Source: Rhodoligotrophos sp. CJ14 (GTDB taxonomy: Bacteria; Pseudomonadota; Alphaproteobacteria; Rhizobiales; Im1). Taken from it: DNA of 64,000 bases. The notes below the pieces were generated by a model, which saw only the letters and a program-made list of their open reading frames with translations, was not told the DNA's origin and made no database searches. The DNA lies in the NCBI RefSeq assembly GCF_038811545.1, contig NZ_CP133319.1:372001-436000 (forward strand), in the 5' to 3' direction. The position numbers and the translations under genes are program-made. Of this stretch, positions 44,229 through 53,553 are shown piece after piece. Numbering within the stretch: position 1 is the stretch's first letter; every line of letters begins with the position of its first letter.

Positions 44229-44877
44229 CACCGCTGCGGCTATGCGGATGGACGAAGCACCCCTCATGTTCGATCTCTCCATGAACGAAGTCGAGATGAC
44301 CGCCTATAAGGCGGCGCGCGGGGCGGGCCTCCCCTGGGGGCTCGCCGAGGATGCCGGCCGGGCAGCCCGCTGGCTTGCACGTGCGGGTTTCGACTGGTCG
44401 ACCAGCCTGCTTTCTATGCTCAGCGCCGGCGCCGGCGAGATGACGTCGCCCTTCGCCTTGGCGGCGGAGGTGACGGACGTCCTCCTTGCCACGGGGGGCG
44501 CAAGGCCAGCGAGCAACCCGCCGGCGATCGGACATGCGCGGGTGATGCAGCCCCTCTGGGCGGTTCCTGTGATCGCCCATGCCGCGCACGGCCTTCACGC
44601 AGTGCGGATCATGATCGGTGCGGACACCATGATCACCGATGGCGATAGGGTCTGGGCAACATGCAGCCTCACCCATATGGGCAGTATTCCATGGGCCTAT
44701 GTCCTCGTCGAAACGATCACGTCGCAGGAGCCGCCCTTGGCCCATCTCTGGCAGCCGACCGCCACGCGCTCCTTGATACCGGAGGCCAATTACGTGGCGC
44801 TCGAAGCGCTCGTCTATCGCACCTACGTGCCCACAAGCGAGAAATCCCGCCTGCGTGGGGCCGGCGGCCGCCCCTGA
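44212..44877 (+). CDS. DUF3726 domain protein
   Basis: 221 residues. The family-like opening is SMNEVEMTAYKAARGAGLPW, then GLAEDAGRAARWLARAG. DUF3726 has no known function. The protein is probably cytoplasmic, since no signal or membrane segment is seen. An ATG at 44191 and another at 44242 are alternative starts; 44212 was chosen because GGAA precedes it and the family segment lies shortly after. It is coupled to the 562-residue unknown upstream and followed by an aldehyde dehydrogenase gene 57 bases away. Confidence 0.8.
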   Translation: MTQLGSTAAAMRMDEAPLMFDLSMNEVEMTAYKAARGAGLPWGLAEDAGRAARWLARAGFDWSTSLLSMLSAGAGEMTSPFALAAEVTDVLLATGGARPASNPPAIGHARVMQPLWAVPVIAHAAHGLHAVRIMIGADTMITDGDRVWATCSLTHMGSIPWAYVLVETITSQEPPLAHLWQPTATRSLIPEANYVALEALVYRTYVPTSEKSRLRGAGGRP

Positions 44878-44934
44878 TCTCCACCTGCGGCGCTGTCTCG
44901 GCAGCCGCCCCCTCCCTTTTGAATGAGGCTTTCC

Positions 44935-46362
44935 ATGAAGCATGCCACGCAGTTCTATATCGACGGCGCCTGGGTTGATCCGCTCTCGTCCGAACGCATC
45001 ACCGTCATCAACCCGACGACGGAAGAGCCCTTTGCCGAGATCGCCGCTGGGACGAGTGCCGATGTGGATCGCGCGGTCAAAGCGGCAAAGGCCGCCTTTC
45101 CTGCCTTCTCCACCACCTCGAAAGAGGAGCGCCTCACGCTGTTGAAGCGCATCCTCGACTGCTACATGGACCGGCGCCAGGAGGTTGCCGACGCCCTCAC
45201 CCAGGAGATGGGCGCACCGAAGCGGTTCGCGCTTGATGCCCAGGCACAGACCGGCGTCAACCATCTGCGGCACACGATGATCGCGCTGGAGAACTTCGCG
45301 TTCGAACGACCTCAGGGAACCACTCTCATCGTGCGCGAGGCAATCGGCGTCGTCGGGCTCATCACCCCCTGGAACTGGCCGATCAATCAGCTGGTGCTCA
45401 AGGTCGCGCCCGCTCTTGCCGCGGGCTGCACCATGGTGGTGAAGCCGAGCGAGATCGCGCCCTTCGGCGCCATGATCTTCGCGGACGTGCTGCATGAGGC
45501 CGGCGTGCCAAAGGGCGTGTTCAATCTGGTGAATGGGGATGGGCCGACCGTTGGCCATGCGATCTCGTCCCACCCCGATGTCGCGATGGTCTCGATCACC
45601 GGCTCGACCCGCGCCGGGGCGGCCGTCGCCAAGGCGGCAGCGGACACGATCAAGCGCGTCGCCCAGGAGCTTGGCGGCAAGACCGCAAATATTCTGCTCG
45701 ACAGTGCCGATTTCGAGGGAGCCGTGCCCCGCGGCGTACAGAATTGCTTCCGCAACACCGGACAGTCCTGCACCTCTCCCGCCCGCATGCTGGTGCCGGC
45801 GGCGATGGTCTCCAAGGTTGAGGAAATCGCCAGGCAGGCCGCCGAAGCGATGCGGGTAGGTGATCCAACCCGCGAGGACGTTGACTTGGGGCCAGCGGTC
45901 AGCAAGGCGCAGTTCGACAAGATCCAGCATTATATCGAGGTCGGGATTGCCGAAGGCGCCAAGCTCGTGACCGGTGGTCCAGGGCTGCCAGAGGGTATCA
46001 ATCGCGGCTATTTCGTGCGGCCGACGGTATTCTCCAATGTCAGCCCCGACATGACCATCGCCCGCGACGAGATCTTCGGCCCGGTTCTGGCGATCATGCC
46101 CTACCGGGATCTGGACGAGGCCGTCGCCATCGCCAATGACACCGTCTATGGCCTCTCGGCCAATGTGCAGGGGGATCGCGAGACGGCGGTCAAGATCGCA
46201 TCGCGCCTGCGCTCAGGCCAGGTGCTGATCAACTATCCCGCTTACGACTCAATGGCCCCCTTCGGTGGCTATGGCCAATCCGGCAATGGCCGCGAGCAGG
46301 GCGTCTATGGCATCGAGGAATATCTGGAAACCAAGGCGGTGGTCGGCGCCCTCGCCGGCTGA
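44935..46362 (+). CDS. Aldehyde dehydrogenase family protein
   Basis: 475 residues, the usual length. Features in order: NAD-binding region with GLITPWNWPINQLVLKVAPA, KPSEIAP, the ITGSTRAGAAVAKAA Rossmann loop, the general base Glu in QELGGKTANI, and catalytic Cys279 in NTGQSCTSPARM. The C-terminal EIFGPVLAIMPY motif is present. It oxidises an aldehyde to an acid with NAD(P), most likely the product of the cluster's amine oxidase. The ATG at 44935 has GAGG six bases upstream. It is the last gene of the cluster; its stop lies nine bases from the stop of the convergent LysR gene. Confidence 0.93.
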   Translation: MKHATQFYIDGAWVDPLSSERITVINPTTEEPFAEIAAGTSADVDRAVKAAKAAFPAFSTTSKEERLTLLKRILDCYMDRRQEVADALTQEMGAPKRFALDAQAQTGVNHLRHTMIALENFAFERPQGTTLIVREAIGVVGLITPWNWPINQLVLKVAPALAAGCTMVVKPSEIAPFGAMIFADVLHEAGVPKGVFNLVNGDGPTVGHAISSHPDVAMVSITGSTRAGAAVAKAAADTIKRVAQELGGKTANILLDSADFEGAVPRGVQNCFRNTGQSCTSPARMLVPAAMVSKVEEIARQAAEAMRVGDPTREDVDLGPAVSKAQFDKIQHYIEVGIAEGAKLVTGGPGLPEGINRGYFVRPTVFSNVSPDMTIARDEIFGPVLAIMPYRDLDEAVAIANDTVYGLSANVQGDRETAVKIASRLRSGQVLINYPAYDSMAPFGGYGQSGNGREQGVYGIEEYLETKAVVGALAG

Positions 46363-46371
46363 CCGGCAGAC

Positions 46372-47337
46372 CTACAGATCATCCTGGCGCACTGGCAGGT
46401 AATGGCCGGGCTGTTTGGCGGGCAGGAGCTCGTAATCGAGCACCTGCGCCTGCTCATGAATGACGTCGTAGATGGCGGACGCAAAGCGGCGGGTGCCCGG
46501 CAGCTGCCGCCGTTCCTTCTTCGACAGCAGCCCCACGATGCGATAGGCGGTTGGATCAGCAACGGGTAAGAACCGTAGCCCCTCGGCCCCCTGCACCCGG
46601 CAAAGCCGGGGCAGCACGCTCACGCCGAGGCCTTGCCGCAGGGCCGCGAGCAGGGAGAAAACACTGCCGATCCACATGACTGCCCGCTCTGCGATTTCCG
46701 TAAGCTCCGGCGTGCGGATCACCGCGAAACTGTCATTATAGATGAAGGGGCGGTCCTTGATGGCCGCCCAGGGCAGCGGCAGCGTCTCTCGGGTGAGCGG
46801 ATCATCTTCCGCGCAGACAATATCGAAGGCATCCTTGAACAGCGGCTCGAAGCTGATCTCGTCTGGCCGCGGCAAATAGGCGGCAAAGGCGATGTCCACC
46901 ACGCCGTCGAGCAAGGCATTGGCCGCATTCTTCGATTCCATCTGCCGCACATGAACTCCGAAACCCGGCAGGCTTTCTTGCACCCGTCGAATGGCGGCCG
47001 GCAGAAAGGCGATGGAGACCGACGTGACGCTCGCGACATCGCAGCGCCCGATCTGATTGCGCGCATAGGACTGCATCGTGGCACAGGAGGTGGCGAAATG
47101 GTGAAGGAGTTCGCGCGCCTCATCCAGCACCAGCCGCCCGAATGGCGTGAGATGAGCCTTTCTGTCCGCCTGAAAGAGCGGCGCGCCCAGCGTCTCCTCC
47201 AGCGCCTTCAGCGTCATCGACAAGGCGGAGGGCGTGCGCCCGAGCTTTTCCGCCGCGGGCTTGATGCCGCCGGCCTCCGCGACCGCGACAAAGACCCGGA
47301 AGGCCTTGAGATCAGGTGTGTTACGAGCATCCCACAT
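46372..47337 (-). CDS. LysR family transcriptional regulator
   Basis: 321 residues. The N-terminal helix-turn-helix reads LKAFRVFVAVAEAGGIKPAA, EKLGRTPSALSMTLKALEET, LGAPLFQADRKAHLT, a good LysR pattern. The substrate-binding domain follows (DVASVTSVSIAFLPAAIRRV). It could control the neighbouring catabolic cluster together with the GntR regulator, although it is convergent with it rather than divergent. The gene on its other side is lexA, transcribed away from it. Confidence 0.9.
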   Translation of the reverse strand: MWDARNTPDLKAFRVFVAVAEAGGIKPAAEKLGRTPSALSMTLKALEETLGAPLFQADRKAHLTPFGRLVLDEARELLHHFATSCATMQSYARNQIGRCDVASVTSVSIAFLPAAIRRVQESLPGFGVHVRQMESKNAANALLDGVVDIAFAAYLPRPDEISFEPLFKDAFDIVCAEDDPLTRETLPLPWAAIKDRPFIYNDSFAVIRTPELTEIAERAVMWIGSVFSLLAALRQGLGVSVLPRLCRVQGAEGLRFLPVADPTAYRIVGLLSKKERRQLPGTRRFASAIYDVIHEQAQVLDYELLPAKQPGHYLPVRQDDL

Positions 47338-47501
47338 CGGATGATGATCCCAATGACTGCAGGACTGAGAAAAAGCTCTCGCGGTCCCATAGCCTAGCGG
47401 CCAGCTTCAAGGAATTGGCATATCGCCGCCCCGGCAATATTTCTCCTCTCTTATGAAATTTGCCCTTTCGCACCGGTAATTCACGACCGGTTTACCTTGT
47501 C

Positions 47502-47516
47502 GAACATATATAGAAC
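47502..47516. promoter_or_regulatory. SOS box (LexA operator) of lexA
   Basis: GAAC, seven bases (ATATATA), GAAC: this is the direct-repeat operator bound by alphaproteobacterial LexA (GAAC-N7-GAAC, or GTTC-N7-GTTC on the other strand). It is 86 bases before the lexA start, so it is expected to give autoregulation. Confidence 0.88.
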
Positions 47517-47602
47517 GCGTATAAAGGTTTCGTCTTTGTTCTCCACCGAGTCGGCGCAGGCCTGGACTGTTCCGCGCTGCGCTCGCCAACTGATGGACCG
47601 CC

Positions 47603-48310
47603 ATGCTGACGCGCAAGCAACACGAGCTTCTCATGTTCATTCACGAGCGTCTGAAGGAAGCTGGTGTGCCGCCTTCCTTCGAGGAAATGAAGGAAGCGCT
47701 CGATCTGCGGTCCAAATCCGGCATTCACCGCCTGATCACGGCGCTGGAAGAGCGTGGGTTTATCCGCCGCCTGCCCCATCGTGCCCGCGCTCTTGAAGTG
47801 ATGCGCCTGCCCGAATCTCATGGCGGCAGTCTCGCATCACCCGCGCCCAAGCGCTTCAGCCCCAATGTGATCGAAGGCTCGCTGGGCAAGGTGCGGCCCG
47901 CATCGACCGGCGAGCGCGAGCGTGCCGCAACCGCGGTCGTTCCAGTCATGGGGCGCATCGCTGCGGGCGTCCCGGTCGATGCCATTCAGGACCATACCCA
48001 TAACATCGCCGTGCCGGCGGATCTCCTTGGCCCCGGTGAACATTTCGCCCTCGAGGTGAAGGGCGATTCGATGATCGAGGCCGGCATTTTCGAAGGCGAC
48101 ACGGTGCTCATCCGCCGCACTGATCATGCCAATAATGGCGAGATCATCGTGGCCTTGGTCGACCGGGAAGAGGCAACCCTGAAACGGCTACGCCGCAAGG
48201 GCGACTCGATCGCCCTCGAAGCGGCGAACCCCGCCTATGAGACGCGCATCTTCGGTCCTGATCGCGTGCGGATCCAGGGCAGGCTCGTGGGGCTCATCCG
48301 CCGCTATTGA
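47603..48310 (+). CDS. lexA: LexA repressor
   Basis: 235 residues. The N-terminal winged helix ([40 protein letters not shown]) binds SOS operators. The C-terminal S24 peptidase domain has the autocleavage site Ala121-Gly122 ([11 protein letters not shown]), the nucleophile Ser156 in [14 protein letters not shown] and Lys194 in EEATLKRL. RecA-stimulated self-cleavage derepresses DNA damage genes. The ATG at 47603 is preceded by an SOS box at 47502. The gene is convergent with hyuB, whose stop is 15 bases away. Confidence 0.97.
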   Translation: MLTRKQHELLMFIHERLKEAGVPPSFEEMKEALDLRSKSGIHRLITALEERGFIRRLPHRARALEVMRLPESHGGSLASPAPKRFSPNVIEGSLGKVRPASTGERERAATAVVPVMGRIAAGVPVDAIQDHTHNIAVPADLLGPGEHFALEVKGDSMIEAGIFEGDTVLIRRTDHANNGEIIVALVDREEATLKRLRRKGDSIALEAANPAYETRIFGPDRVRIQGRLVGLIRRY

Positions 48311-48325
48311 CCCCGGCGCGACCGT

Positions 48326-50284
48326 CTAGTTCGCCCAGGCAGCGGCCGATCGCTTGTGGAACATCTCACGGAACTGAGCCGTCGAATTGGGCAGTAGCGT
48401 GCCTTTCTCCCAGTCGAGGATCACCGCGTAACGGCGTACCGCATCGAGCGCATTGATCTTGCCCTCGCGGAACATGCGGGCGACCTCCTCCGGCTCTGTT
48501 GCGAGCCATTTGTGGCGCTCGGCACGGATCCGCTCCCGTTCTTTCCTGGTTGCCTCATGATCGATCTCGAATTTGAGGATCTCCGGATCGATCGGCCTGA
48601 TGACCACACCATAGTCGATTACCGCCCGCTCGACCGACACATAGTCGTCGATGACGTCCTGCAGGACGCGCTCGGGGTCGCGTTCGAGCGGATCGCCAAA
48701 CCCGCCGCCGCCGGCGGTCGGTCGGCCGAATTCATCGCCCTTGCCGATGGGAACGTTCGAAAAGACCGAGCCGAGCCATTCGGGCGCCTCGCTGCCCTTG
48801 CGCTTCAGGGTCAGGCCGTGCGGCATGGAGGGCAAGCCCCCCTCGATGCCCCAGACAATGGCGCGCTCGCGGTCACAGATATAGGAGATGACCGTGTTTT
48901 CGGCATCGAGCATGATCGATGTCTTCTGAACACCGGCGCCGCCCCGCCACTTGCCTGGGCCGGCGGAATCCGTGAGCACCTCGAAGCGGGTGGTCATGAT
49001 CGGATTGGCGCGTTCCTGCCCTTCGACCGGCTGCGCCATCAGCCCGGTGCCGAAACAGGCGGTCGTCACATTACATCCGTCCCGACCATTGCGGCCTCCC
49101 CAGCCGCCCGGCAGCCAATCGTAGAACATGAAGATCGGCTTATTGGGGCTGCGGGCATCGCGTCCGCCTGTCAGAAGATATTCGAGGTTGAAGGCGCAGG
49201 CGATTGCGCGGTTTGGCAAAATCTTCGACCACATTTCATAGATGGCGTTCATGATCTTCTCGAACGGCATCAGAAACCCCGTCACCGCAACCGGCCACTT
49301 TGCATCGACAATCGAGCCCTCGGGCGCGCTGATCTCGAAGATGCGATAGAAGCCGCTATTGAGCGGAAGGTCCGGGAAGAAGGTCTTCATGCCCGCGGCA
49401 ACGGCCGAGAAGGTCGCACCGAAAGCCGAGTTGTAGATCGAGCCGATGGTCGGGTGGCTTCCGGCAAAGTCGTAAGCGACCGTGTCCCCTTTGATCGTCA
49501 GTTTGACCTTTATCGGAATGAGGCCTTCCTTGTCCAGCGGATCCTGGTCGATGAAGTCCTGGGTCTCCCACACCCCGTCCGGCAGCGCGCTGATGCGCTG
49601 GCGCATGGCACGCTCGACATAGTCCTGCACGGAGGCCATGCCGAGCTTGACGGTCTCGGCGCCATACTTATCGACGAGGCGCAGGATCTCGCGCTCACAG
49701 ACTTGCGTCGCCTGGGCCTGGGCGTGGATATCGCCGATGATGGAGGCGGGATCACGCGTGTTGGCCGCAATCAGATTGGCAACATCCGCGCAGAACCGGC
49801 CCTTGTCGAACAGCCTCACCGGCGTGATCCGCACGCCCTCGCGGAACATGTCGGTTGCCGCGACATCGAAGGAGCCCGGGACACTGCCGCCGAGATCCGA
49901 CCAATGGCCATTGGACTGACTGAAGGCGATGATCTCTCCATTATGGAAGATTGGCCGGATCAGCCGGACGTCGTTGAAATGGGTGCCCCCGGCATAGGGA
50001 TCGTTGATCGCATAGACGTCACCGGGATGCATGTCGTCCTTGAAGGCGCGGATCACGTCTTTGCAGGTGAAATGCAGCGTTCCCACATGCACCGCAATGT
50101 CCTGATTGCCTTGGGCGACGCAATTTCCTTCGGCATCATGCAAGGCGCTCGAGAAGTCGCGATTATAGATGACGAAGGAATAGCAGGTGCGCAGGATCTG
50201 CTCCGCCATCTGGTCGACCGCGGTGATGAACGAGTTCTTCAGAACTTCGAAGGTGACGGCATCGAGAGAAGGGGTCGTCAGCAT
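48326..50284 (-). CDS. hyuB: Hydantoinase B / oxoprolinase family protein
   Basis: 652 residues from the ATG at 50284, which has GAGGAG six bases upstream. Family features include ILRTCYSFVIYNRDFSSALH, DIAVHVGTLHFTCKDVI, DVYAINDPYAGGTHFNDVRL and the Gly-rich C-terminal GWGGRNGRDGCNV and GRPTAGGGGFGDP. It is the beta subunit of an ATP-dependent hydantoinase, N-methylhydantoinase or acetone-carboxylase-like complex. It follows hyuA by ten bases and is the last gene of the minus-strand cluster. Together with the NCS1 permease it suggests use of a hydantoin or related cyclic ureide. Confidence 0.92.
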   Translation of the reverse strand: MLTTPSLDAVTFEVLKNSFITAVDQMAEQILRTCYSFVIYNRDFSSALHDAEGNCVAQGNQDIAVHVGTLHFTCKDVIRAFKDDMHPGDVYAINDPYAGGTHFNDVRLIRPIFHNGEIIAFSQSNGHWSDLGGSVPGSFDVAATDMFREGVRITPVRLFDKGRFCADVANLIAANTRDPASIIGDIHAQAQATQVCEREILRLVDKYGAETVKLGMASVQDYVERAMRQRISALPDGVWETQDFIDQDPLDKEGLIPIKVKLTIKGDTVAYDFAGSHPTIGSIYNSAFGATFSAVAAGMKTFFPDLPLNSGFYRIFEISAPEGSIVDAKWPVAVTGFLMPFEKIMNAIYEMWSKILPNRAIACAFNLEYLLTGGRDARSPNKPIFMFYDWLPGGWGGRNGRDGCNVTTACFGTGLMAQPVEGQERANPIMTTRFEVLTDSAGPGKWRGGAGVQKTSIMLDAENTVISYICDRERAIVWGIEGGLPSMPHGLTLKRKGSEAPEWLGSVFSNVPIGKGDEFGRPTAGGGGFGDPLERDPERVLQDVIDDYVSVERAVIDYGVVIRPIDPEILKFEIDHEATRKERERIRAERHKWLATEPEEVARMFREGKINALDAVRRYAVILDWEKGTLLPNSTAQFREMFHKRSAAAWAN

Positions 50285-50294
50285 CGGCTTCTCC

Positions 50295-52316
50295 TCAAAT
50301 GCGGATGATGATGTTGAGATAGGGGTCCACTTCGGCTTTGGTGCCGGGCGGAACGATGGTCGTGGAGTCGAATTGCTCGATGACGGCAGGACCGGTGAAG
50401 GTGAACCCGGCCGGCAGATCATCGCGATGATAAATCGGTGTTTCGACGGAAGCCTCCGGGTCGAACCAGACAGGTCTGGTTGAACGGGGCTCCGGCACGA
50501 TGCCGGTCGGCTCGTGCTTCATCAGCTCGGCCTTCGGCACAAGGCCCGTCGCCTTCAGGTTCAGCCGGTAGAGGCTGACCGGCGTCTCGTCGCGCCGGAA
50601 GTTATATTCCCGATTATGCTCGCGATGGAAGGCTTCGACCAGGTCAGCCATGCTGACGATCGGGCTTGGCGCGGTCACCGCGAGCGAGCGCCACTGGCCC
50701 TGATACATCATGTCCACCGTGCGCTGCAGGACGATATCGCCCGCAGCAACCCCCTCATGGGTCAGGCGCTCGACCGCCTCCTTCTCCATGCGCGAGAATT
50801 CGGCCTCGATCCCGGCAGGATCAGCCTCCGCAACCGCCTTGATATGGCTTTCGGAGAAATCGTGCTGGACATCGACCAGCAAGCATCCGAGCGCAGAGGT
50901 CACGCCCGGGCTCGGCGGGACGATCACAGCGGGGATCGACAGTTCCTTGGCGATCGCAGCCCCATGCAGCGCACCCGCACCCCCGAAGGCGACCAGCGCG
51001 AAGTCCCGCGGATCATAACCGCGGCTGATCGATATGAGACGCACTGCATCGGACATATTGGCATTGGCAACCTTGATGATGGCATCGGCCGCCGCGTGAA
51101 GCTCGAGGCCGAAGGGCTTGGCCACCCCTTCCCTCACCGCCTTCTCGGCCAGCTCCGGGTCGAGCGTGATCTTGCCGCCCGCCAGGCTGGTGCCGAGCCT
51201 GCCGAGAACCAGATTGGCGTCGGTATTGGTGGGCTGCATATTGCCATTGCCATAGCAGGCGGGCCCTGGATTGGCGCCGGCCGATTGCGGACCGTTGCGC
51301 AGCGAGCCCGCCTCATCCTGCCAGGCGAGCGAGCCGCCGCCCGCGCCGATGGTCAGAACCTCGATCGAAGAAAAGCGGATCGGATAGCCATATTCGACAT
51401 ACCAGTCCTTCGTGACGCGGGACTGGCCCTCATAGGCTAGCGACACATCCGTCGAGGTGCCGCCCATGTCCAGTCCGATGGAGTTCTTGAACCCACACAG
51501 CATGGCAATATGGCGGCTGGCGATGGCACCCGCCGCGATGCCAGAGCCGGCCAGCCTTGCCGCGAAATCCTCGACGCTCTTGGGCGTCATCACGCCGCCA
51601 CCCGTGTGCAGCAGCAGGAGATCGCGGGTATAGCCGCCGGCATTGAGGCGCTTGCTCAAGCGCCGGGTATAATCGACCACCACAGGGCTCAGCACCGCAT
51701 TGGCAACGGTGGTCGAGAACCGCTCATGCTCGAAGATCTCCGGCAAAACCTCCGAGGAGGTCGAGACCGGAACATCGGGCATTGCCTCGAGGAGGATCTC
51801 CTTCATCCGCCTTTCATTCGCGCCATTGACGAAGGCGTTCATGAAACACACGGCAATCGCTGAAACCCCGCGGCGCTTGAGGATGCGGGCGACCTCTCGC
51901 GCGGCCTCCTCATCGAGCGGCTTGACGATCTTGCCACTCGCATCGACGCGCTCGGGGACCACGAGGCGGTCGCGGCGGGGAATATAGGGTGGGACGACAT
52001 CCTTATAGGTATCCCAGAGATCCTCCTTATTGGCCCGCCGGATTTCGATGACGTCGCGGAACCCTTCCGTGCACACCATCGCCGCGCGCGGCAGGCGACG
52101 GGTGATCAGGGCATTGGTGGCGACAGTGGTGCCATGCGAGAACAGCGCGACCTGCGACAGGTCGATGCCTGCCTTTTCCACACCGGCCATGATGCCCTCG
52201 ATCGGATCGGCAGAGGAGGCCGTCTTCTCGATCCTCAGTGCTCCCGATGTCTCATCCATGATGCAGATGTCGGTGAACGTACCTCCGACATCGACCGCCA
52301 CGCGCAAGTTGGCCAT
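50295..52316 (-). CDS. hyuA: Hydantoinase/oxoprolinase A subunit (N-methylhydantoinase A)
   Basis: 673 residues. It starts with the ATPase-like motif RVAVDVGGTFTDICIMDE and has a second phosphate-binding element GLDMGGTSTDVSLAYEG, both typical of HyuA. The C-terminal region includes LVAFGGAGALHGAAIAKEL. It pairs with HyuB to hydrolyse a cyclic amide with ATP. AGGAG lies six bases before the ATG. The 22-base gap to the AraC gene's stop after its start region suggests co-transcription with that regulator, or a promoter within the regulator gene's end. Confidence 0.93.
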   Translation of the reverse strand: MANLRVAVDVGGTFTDICIMDETSGALRIEKTASSADPIEGIMAGVEKAGIDLSQVALFSHGTTVATNALITRRLPRAAMVCTEGFRDVIEIRRANKEDLWDTYKDVVPPYIPRRDRLVVPERVDASGKIVKPLDEEAAREVARILKRRGVSAIAVCFMNAFVNGANERRMKEILLEAMPDVPVSTSSEVLPEIFEHERFSTTVANAVLSPVVVDYTRRLSKRLNAGGYTRDLLLLHTGGGVMTPKSVEDFAARLAGSGIAAGAIASRHIAMLCGFKNSIGLDMGGTSTDVSLAYEGQSRVTKDWYVEYGYPIRFSSIEVLTIGAGGGSLAWQDEAGSLRNGPQSAGANPGPACYGNGNMQPTNTDANLVLGRLGTSLAGGKITLDPELAEKAVREGVAKPFGLELHAAADAIIKVANANMSDAVRLISISRGYDPRDFALVAFGGAGALHGAAIAKELSIPAVIVPPSPGVTSALGCLLVDVQHDFSESHIKAVAEADPAGIEAEFSRMEKEAVERLTHEGVAAGDIVLQRTVDMMYQGQWRSLAVTAPSPIVSMADLVEAFHREHNREYNFRRDETPVSLYRLNLKATGLVPKAELMKHEPTGIVPEPRSTRPVWFDPEASVETPIYHRDDLPAGFTFTGPAVIEQFDSTTIVPPGTKAEVDPYLNIIIRI

Positions 52317-52364
52317 CGTGTTCTCCTGTTCAAATTTCTGATTGGCTCACCCTCGCAGGCGAAC

Positions 52365-53339
52365 CTAACCGGGAGCAGCTTCGGCCCGTTTCATACGAAG
52401 CTGCTCCCTGGTGTCGCTGGGGGTGACACCAAATTCGGCCCGGTACAATCGGCTGAACTGCGCCTGGTCGCTGAAGCCCCATTCATAGGCGATTTCGGAC
52501 ACTTTCTTATGGCAGGTAGGGTCGCTGAGCATTTGCTTGCACATCAAGAGCCGCTGGAGCTTCACCCATTCGCTCACCGATCGGCCCTGGCTGCTGAAGA
52601 GCTGATGGAGGTAGCGCACGGAAATCCCGCAGGCGGCAGCGATCGCGTGCGGATTGAGCGCGCTGGATGCGAGATTGAGGCGAATGAATGTCTCAACCCG
52701 ATGCAGATGCGCCATCTGTACGGAGGACGCGTTGGGATTGAGGGTGCGCTCATCGGCCGAGATCGCCATCGAGAGAAGGTCGACCAGATGCTTGCCGGAC
52801 ATGGCGCGCGCCGATTCATCCATCTCGGCAAGCCGAGCCGCGACCAGCCGCAGCACGTCCACGAACAGCGCGCCGGTTCCCTGAGTTGCATCGAAGCCGA
52901 GCGATGCAAGCCGCTCGGGCATGACGATCCGTGACCTCAATATCTCGCTCGGGATCTTCAGCACCCAAAGGGTGTTCGGCTCGCCATAAGAGAACTCATA
53001 AGGCAGGTGACTGCGCTCGACCAGGAACTGGCCCGGCTTGCAACGGGCCTCCCGGCCATCCTGAATGAAATGCACCTCCGACAGCTCGGGAACGGTGATG
53101 AGATAACTCTCGTCGCGTTCATGCAGCAGATGACGCTTGTGCCGACGATAGAGAAGCCCGTCCGACTCGAGCCGCGACATGGACAGGGAGCCGAGGGTCC
53201 AGCTATGCAGCGAGCCACCGAATTGCGGCTCGTTCTTGAACGTCAGATCGAGCGGGAAATAGGTGCTGGAGACCGCCTCATTCCAGTAACGCTTGCGATC
53301 GGCAGGATCCGCGTTCTTGGTCGAATATCGTGCATCCAT
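52365..53339 (-). CDS. AraC family transcriptional regulator
   Basis: 324 residues from the ATG at 53339, with GGGAGG five bases upstream. The N-terminal sensor domain (about 1-190) has a beta-rich cupin-like pattern similar to AraC-binding-like domains (DESYLITVPELSEVHFI, PGQFLVERSHLPYEFSYGE). The C-terminal double helix-turn-helix spans about 220-320: AIAAACGISVRYLHQLF and VSEIAYEWGFSDQAQFSRLY. It sits between the permease gene and hyuA on the same strand and probably activates this hydantoin-type cluster. Confidence 0.92.
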   Translation of the reverse strand: MDARYSTKNADPADRKRYWNEAVSSTYFPLDLTFKNEPQFGGSLHSWTLGSLSMSRLESDGLLYRRHKRHLLHERDESYLITVPELSEVHFIQDGREARCKPGQFLVERSHLPYEFSYGEPNTLWVLKIPSEILRSRIVMPERLASLGFDATQGTGALFVDVLRLVAARLAEMDESARAMSGKHLVDLLSMAISADERTLNPNASSVQMAHLHRVETFIRLNLASSALNPHAIAAACGISVRYLHQLFSSQGRSVSEWVKLQRLLMCKQMLSDPTCHKKVSEIAYEWGFSDQAQFSRLYRAEFGVTPSDTREQLRMKRAEAAPG

Positions 53340-53553
53340 TCGCACCTCCCATGTCGCCATTCGCGTGCGCAATCTGACGAGCATCCCCCGGTTCTTCGAG
53401 CCGCCCTCTGCCGTGGCGGTCAGAACGATATCTACGATATTTTCGGTGCGCCCCCTAGTCTTGCATCACAGTGCAAAGGGTTTTGACCGAGGGCGCACCC
53501 ATTTTGCGCGAAGCCTTAGACCCGCCCGAAGGCCCTATCGCCTGCCTTTGCGC

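Noticed and set aside
44161-45930. 589-codon minus-strand frame across DUF3726 and the aldehyde dehydrogenase
   Set aside because: Both plus-strand genes have recognisable motifs; the antisense frame has none and no ribosome binding site.
48512-50308. 598-codon open frame on the plus strand opposite hyuB
   Set aside because: hyuB is a clear family match on the other strand; the long antisense frame is a GC-rich codon-bias effect.
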